This document shows, piece after piece, positions 63,799-64,000 of a DNA stretch of 64,000 nt. Below the pieces are notes generated by a model. That model was given only the letters and a program-made list of their open reading frames with translations, was not told where the DNA came from and searched no databases. Source of the DNA: Streptomyces piniterrae (GTDB lineage: Bacteria > Actinomycetota > Actinomycetes > Streptomycetales > Streptomycetaceae). Within the stretch, counting starts at the first letter, position 1, and every line of letters starts with the position of its first letter. The stretch lies in the NCBI RefSeq assembly GCF_005048155.1, contig NZ_SUMB01000008.1, positions 186,001 to 250,000 on the forward strand. The letters run 5' to 3'. Position numbers and translations under genes: made by a program.

Positions 63799-64000
63799 AA
63801 CCCGATATCCCGCTCCCGGATATCGGCGAAGGACTCGCGACGTACGAGAAGCCGGGCCTGGCCGTCGGCGACCGCCACGACCGGCGGGCGGCCGACGAGG
63901 TTGTAACCGGAGGCCATCGAGAGGTGGTACGCGCCGGCCACGGGGACCGCGAGCAGGTCTCCGGGCCGGATGTCGCCGGGCAGCCGGACGTCCGAGGCGA
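63795..64000 (-). CDS. lysA: diaminopimelate decarboxylase-like protein, C-terminal part
   Basis: Only the last 68 codons are in the window; the gene continues to the right. The end reads ...GDLLAVPVAGAYHLSMASGYN, then GRPPVVAVADGQ and FADIRERDIGL, which matches the C-terminal barrel of PLP-dependent diaminopimelate decarboxylase, the last lysine synthesis step. The usual GAYCYSMASNYN has His instead of the active-site Cys and Gly instead of Asn. This suggests a paralogue with another substrate, or a variant LysA. Confidence 0.8.
   Translation of the reverse strand, partial: ASDVRLPGDIRPGDLLAVPVAGAYHLSMASGYNLVGRPPVVAVADGQARLLVRRESFADIRERDIGL

Overview
This 64 kb window is chromosomal DNA from a high-GC actinomycete, almost certainly a Streptomyces. 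The GC-rich third codon positions, frequent GTG/TTG starts, an ssgR-ssgA sporulation pair, a fused cydCD, TTA codons confined to a few genes, and repeated parS centromere sites (GTTTCACGTGAAAC) all point there. The replicative helicase gene dnaB lies at the left edge, and five perfect plus one near-perfect parS sites are spread over the first 37 kb, so the window should lie close to oriC. The order dnaB ... ptpA ... ssgR-ssgA ... thiC ... hisC ... cydABCD matches what I recall of the core of Streptomyces chromosomes. I see no rRNA, tRNA, CRISPR array, insertion sequence or prophage.

Layout. 0-9.5 kb: dnaB, an MBL-fold protein with a ferredoxin-like N-terminus, an AhpD-like protein, a MerR regulator fused to two domains of a DNA sliding clamp, a TPR-like protein, a beta-lactamase-family hydrolase, a class V aminotransferase, a three-copy parS cluster, and a TetR regulator with a zinc-binding tail. 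9.5-18 kb: GNAT, a MarR/MFS divergent pair, a GlcG/HbpS-like protein, a HAD phosphatase, a flavohemoglobin with a long disordered N-terminus followed by a flavin-nucleotide-binding protein, NUDIX and LysR. 18-25 kb: parS, a trans-sulfuration-type PLP enzyme overlapping ptpA, small membrane proteins, ssgR-ssgA, and a YibE/F-type membrane protein. 25-34 kb: a TPP riboswitch and thiC, a DUF885 hydrolase, a PPP-family phosphatase, a LacI regulator and hisC.

34-42.5 kb holds the cytochrome bd operon cydA-cydB-cydCD, followed after only 9 bases by a GAF sensor kinase. Its promoter carries an exact Rex operator and, about 50 bp upstream, a Crp-type palindrome. cydA and cydB form the quinol oxidase and CydCD exports the reductant needed for its assembly. 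42.5-55 kb: an M23 peptidase, a HAD hydrolase, an F420/flavin oxidoreductase, htpX with pspAB, kptA, a PadR regulator divergent from a membrane protein/carotenoid oxygenase pair, a MerR regulator, and an overlapping pair of M24 peptidase and epoxide-hydrolase/SDR fusion. 56-60 kb: a four-gene ABC transporter operon (ATPase-permease-ATPase-permease). 60-64 kb: an MltG-like protein, an MFS exporter with its GntR regulator, and the 3' end of a lysA-like decarboxylase.

Most notable: (1) a parS-like palindrome placed in the variable arm of the thiC TPP riboswitch; (2) a perfect parS written into the start codon region of cydCD; (3) a parS at the centre of a 40-bp perfect palindrome that probably also terminates transcription; (4) the MerR-sliding clamp fusion; (5) four separate short tandem duplications lying across stop codons; (6) mutually exclusive hairpins in the htpX leader.
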